Origin: Tetmemena sp. SeJ-2015
Lineage: Eukaryota > Ciliophora > Spirotrichea > Sporadotrichida > Oxytrichidae
Assembly: GCA_027382625.1 (NCBI GenBank)
Contig: JAJKFJ010021068.1
Coordinates: forward strand, 37,667-101,666
DNA: 64,000 nt
Reading direction: 5' to 3'
Position numbers and translations under genes: made by a program. The notes beneath the pieces were generated by a model. The model was not told the DNA's origin. It ran no database searches and saw nothing but the letters and a program-made list of their open reading frames with translations. Shown piece after piece: positions 59,980 to 64,000 of this stretch (the first letter of the stretch is position 1; each line of letters begins with the position of its first letter).

Positions 59980-62900
59980 AGTTTATTCAGCAAGCTTTTG
60001 ACTTTATCGATGATTTAGAGGAAAGTGATGTCTAGCCTTTCGCTATTGAGTCCTATTGTGATTTTATCTCTCTATCCGAGTTCTCTGTTGTCCACCCACA
60101 AGAAGACAAGCCAAAGCATGTAGAGCGCCATTGCAACTTCTAAGGCATGTCTCCAACGCTAGTCCTCGCACTTTTGCTTTCTCACCCAGCCTTGAATCAC
60201 TGACTGAATGCGATCATCAATAAGCCAGTTGTACAAGAACGAACCTCCGATTATCAGTATATTGAAGTATATTACGCACTCAATATAGAAACTAGGGTCG
60301 TCTCGTAGCATTACGTGGAAGCGCCTCGAGAAAGCCTCTTTTCTAGTTAACTATATCGATTATCCTATTATTGAATAAAAATGTTCATGTTTAACATTAT
60401 AATATTTAGCGAATACAGCTTCACTAAATCGGCTTCCCTTTCTCTCTAACTTTGCAAATAAATTTACAAAACTTATATCAAATTGCGCCCAGAAATCTGA
60501 CAGCGGTTAATGCTTTTCTATTCTGTCCGTCACCTAAAACAGTTGTGACTTAAAAGGAGGGATTGTTAGGTCAATGAGAGTGATTTCAGGTTTGCTTTCC
60601 TTGGATTTAACTAATTGTTGAATGACTAGCAGACTCTCAACTTTCAGCATTTGACTTTCACTTTATTTCCAACCTCCGAAGCGAGACCAAGTCTTCCTTA
60701 ATACCTCTAAGAGTGAAGTATTTCTTATCTGATATCTTTAGCATATAGTGTCTGCTTCATTATAGGATATAGCGAACAGTTCGTCAACCTTAGATTTTGG
60801 GCTGTCTGAATTTATAACCAAGTAGTTTAAATATTAGCTCAGATCAGATTAGCTGTTTTCCTATTGCTTGTCTACGTCTTCTTATATTTCAGGGATTTAA
60901 AAAAATCAGCAATTTAAAAGATTTTTAACAAAATATAATTATAAGAAAGATTTCAAAGAGCGAGAAGAATTTCATTTCATTTATTGTTGAACACACTGAA
61001 TTACGACTCTTTAGCCAAGAGTTTAAGCTTTGATTAGCTAAGAAAGTCTCTAAATTAGTAGAGCTTAGCCCATTTATAATTATTAAAAAGTGTTTTTTTA
61101 ATAAAAAAAGTTTAGGTTTGATATATTTTGCAATTAGCTTTAATAATAGAGAATTGAAAATACAATTTAGATGTTAGTGGTGGTTGATCTTGGAAAGAGA
61201 ATGTTGAGGGCCAAAATCATCAGCTGGAGGGTCTAGGTATTGTGGATAAAGGTTAAGTGTAACGCTATGAATGTATCTTAGAGGTAAAGTGGTGATGAAA
61301 GCAAATTTCATCATAACAGAGAACTGCAGGACGTAAGAGGTGAAAGTAATTCTTGTCATCTATTTGAAAAACTTCATTTCAAATATTCTATTGTAGATAC
61401 ACTCTTTACCTGCCTTCAGTGTAAATAACAAGAATGGCGAAATCTCTTATTCATTTTAAGATGTCCTCTTATTGAGCTGATATTATTTAAATCGCAAGAT
61501 TCAAACGGATGTACATCCAGTAGAAATCAGAGTACTCCATAATGAAGCACTGTGGCAACAGATAAAGGAAAAATGCTAAACTCAATATTTGTAGTCCTTT
61601 GTGTGAAGGAATGTACACATAGAATTCTTGGTAAATATTGTTTAGCATGATTCCCCAAATGTAAAAATGATAGCCCTCTATCTCCTTCCGCTCAATCTTA
61701 TTAGAGAGTCTTCGTTATAGAGACAGATATGTGCTGTAACTGCAAGCACAAAATACTTCATCGGCTAAATCGTAAATAATGTTAATTATTTAAAGTTAGT
61801 TAAATAACTAAGAGTTGAATCTCAATAAAACCTCTATTTTAAAATATTTCCCCCCCTAATATTAAAATATGTCTTATTGTAATAAATTACATTTGTTGGC
61901 TAACTTAGTCTCTTGAGTAGTTCGAAGAAAAATGGCGCGAGAATTGTGAGATGAACTATGGTGTCGACGAACCAGAGATAATACAAGCTGTCTCTCACAG
62001 TAAACGAATTAGTGATAGTTGAAAGGATGGAGTAATCTATCCAACCTGGGTTCTTATGAGTATATGGATTAAACAGCACCGCAAGAATGAAGTAGATGGG
62101 GTAAATAGAGGTCACTCGGCCCATAGCAAACTTCCAAAATCTGGTATAGACCGGTGATGGAGTTGAACTGATTCTCAAGTAAGATTTAAGACCAAAATTA
62201 AGAATTAGCAGTGGTAATTTATCTCTTTTTTGATTCAATATAAAAATGAAATCATAATTTTAAATATTTATTATAAAAACAAAGATTCTTTAAGGATTTA
62301 TAAGTTTAGGAAGCGTTAAGATGAAGAAATATATGATTCAAATATAATCTAATAAATTTATCATCAAAAAAATTATTAAATATTAGACTGTTATCTCATT
62401 TATAGTTAAAATAGGGCTTTCAATTTAATTTCTGCAACTAACTTTCCACTTCACTTATTTGATTTTATACTAAAAAATGTATTGCAATATTTTGAGGTTT
62501 AAATTAAGCTGCTAAAAACCCAGATATCATCAAGAATATATGAGTAGTATATCTTCTAGGGTGTGTTAGGAATTTTAACTCAGTGTGAACAGTGGCTAGG
62601 TTCATAATTTAAATTGAAAATAAAATATCTTTAAAACTTTTAATCTCCCTTTCTAAATCATCATGATCGTCTGTCTTAAAGAAGTAATTAATCTGATGAC
62701 CGTAGCCGTTATTATACGAAATTTACATAAAACAAGATTACTCAAAATTCTAATTCAATTAACAATGATTTATTTAAATATGGACATAATCTTTATCTTT
62801 AGATTTATTATGCAAAGATAGTTCAAAATTATCATCTTTAAGACATTTAATCCTAATGCTTTGATAAATTTGTAAGAAATATATAAATTTTTTCCAAAAT

Positions 62901-63880
62901 TTAATAATCTTGTATTTTAAATTCTCAATTCTCTATCAAGTTCGCCCGCGCAAACACTACTCACTTACCCAAAATAGAAAACAAAACTTCGAGTTAAAAA
63001 TATGAATATCATAATTTACTATTCAAATTAGAGACATCAGTTAATCTTTTACAAGTTATATGCATAATGAAAAGACATAATGCATATTTGAATCTACATG
63101 AAAGTATTCAGTCACATTGCCAATAATTACAGTTGATTAGAGTTTAATTCCAAGCTAATATATTGAGAAACGAGAGTGATCTATAATAAACTTGACAAAA
63201 ATCTTTTATTGATTGAGTGATCACAGCCCCTAATTCATCTCTGAAAAAGAAATTTAAGAGCTAAATATAAGATTGTGAAAAAGAAGTAAAACTTATTTCC
63301 TCTTAACTTTTGGTTCCTCTATTTTTTTAATTTTTAATTTAAGTTGCCATGTCTTTATCATTTACAAAGAGCTTAAAAGTGTTATCTTTCCTTTCGCAGA
63401 ATGCGCAAGTTTAAAATTTTATCATTTTTGTATAATTAAACTTTAAACAATATTTTATATTTCAATGAGTTCCAGCGATTAAAACATATATTTGTGAAAT
63501 TTCATCATTTAAATTTCGATGAGTGTTAAAACATATTTTACCTGATTATAAAATTGTAATCTCTTCTTTAGTTGTAGCTCAACCTAATTCCCATGTTTCT
63601 TTTTATATCTAGTTATAAGTGACCCGTATTTTATGAGAATAGAGGATTATGAGATTGAATACAAATAATCTATTAAACTTTGGAAAGTATTCTACATTCC
63701 AATTTTTACAATAGTATTTTATGAATTTAAACAAATATGGTACTTTTTCTTAAGTCTCTTAAACAAGTAATCAAGGTATGCAAAAATTATATAATTTTTC
63801 TCCTATTCAGATTAAATTTGTTTGAATAATGACCACCATCATGAGATAGAACTTGATTATGCTGAATGGGTCGCATAGAA
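59980..63880 (-). CDS. Acyltransferase-3 family membrane protein, paralogue 4 (5' end missing)
   Basis: A second copy of the 47154-50369 gene, clearly homologous along its length but with many substitutions. The first helix reads DPFSIIKFYLMMVVII near 63870, the core VYTRFWKFAMGRVTSIYPIY and LWFVDTIVHLTILAPFFFEL at 61900-62240, then ITFTSYVLQFSVMMKFAFIT (61174-61359), SWLKSRNSVCSTINEMKFFS near 61000, and the C-terminal helices at 60050-60340. The cytosolic N-terminus seen in paralogue 2 is absent: just upstream of the first helix the sequence turns into the C4A4-bearing repeat. The missing first exon may lie beyond an eliminated segment outside the window, or the copy may be truncated. The stop codon was not located with confidence; the frame stays open past 59980. 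Confidence 0.65.
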
Positions 63881-63884
63881 TCAA

Positions 63885-63952
63885 AACCCCATAATATGAT
63901 AAGAAAGTGAAAATAAGTTGTGTATAATTAATTTCTTTATTAATACTTATAA
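63885..63952. repeat. C4A4-bearing ~75-bp repeat, copy 2
   Basis: Reads CAAAACCCCATAATATGATA, then AAGAAAGTGAAAATAAGTTG and on to TTAATACTTATAA, matching the copy at 46513-46591 in the same orientation but with a shorter telomeric word. It abuts the first membrane-helix exon of acyltransferase paralogue 4, placing one copy of this repeat at each boundary of the repeated gene family. Confidence 0.7.
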
Positions 63953-64000
63953 TCATGCGAGTCAAACGCGAAATTACTCAAAAATAACTACATGATCCAT

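Overview
This window looks like germline (micronuclear) DNA of a stichotrich spirotrich ciliate, of the Oxytricha / Stylonychia / Tetmemena kind. Three things in the sequence point there. (1) Genes read through UAA and UAG as glutamine and stop only at UGA; a UAA even encodes the Q of a kinesin P-loop (GQTGSGKT). (2) Almost every long gene is cut by short AT-rich inserts that are not GT-AG introns. Each insert is flanked by a short direct repeat, and removing the insert plus one repeat copy restores the frame and often a known motif. These are internal eliminated sequences (IESs) with pointers; true GT-AG introns occur as well. (3) The spirotrich telomere word C4A4 occurs once inside a dispersed ~75-bp repeat. 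The species is not identified, and ORFs called with the standard code are only fragments of the real genes.

Layout. 0.2-3.6 kb (-): PH / VPS13-C / oxysterol-binding lipid-transfer protein. 4.4-10.6 kb (+): LRRC9-like leucine-rich-repeat protein. 10.8-15.2 kb (+): NEK-like kinase with a long Q/N-rich tail. 15.3-16.2 kb: two unassigned coding segments head to head. 16.2-17.6 kb (-): proteasome beta5. 17.8-20.2 kb (+): kinesin-12-like motor. 20.2-26.0 kb (+): RING/B-box (TRIM-like) protein. 26.1-29.3 kb (+): Q-rich coiled-coil protein with one membrane helix. 29.3-34.9 kb (+): long coiled-coil protein. 34.9-38.0 kb: near-perfect 1.47-kb inverted repeat carrying two copies of an unknown gene. 38.6-40.3 kb (-): unknown Q/N-rich protein. 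40.4-41.8 kb (-): glycerophosphodiester phosphodiesterase. 42.2-44.3 kb (+): unknown basic Q/N-rich protein. 44.3-64 kb: four paralogous acyltransferase-3 membrane proteins, all on the minus strand, interrupted at 53.1-58.6 kb (+) by a PI 4-kinase III-beta.

There is no operon logic, since in such ciliates each gene or gene pair becomes its own somatic nanochromosome. Several products share themes: lipid transfer and lipid signalling (ORP/VPS13, PI4K, GDPD, acyltransferases) and cilium/cytoskeleton (LRRC9, NEK, kinesin, coiled-coil proteins).

Main points for follow-up: the many IESs of only 10-20 bp, the inverted gene duplication, the telomere-word repeat, the tandem acyltransferase family, and the lipid-transfer domain fusion. 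CDS coordinates below are genomic spans that include introns and IESs. All reading was by eye; no alignment or database search was run.
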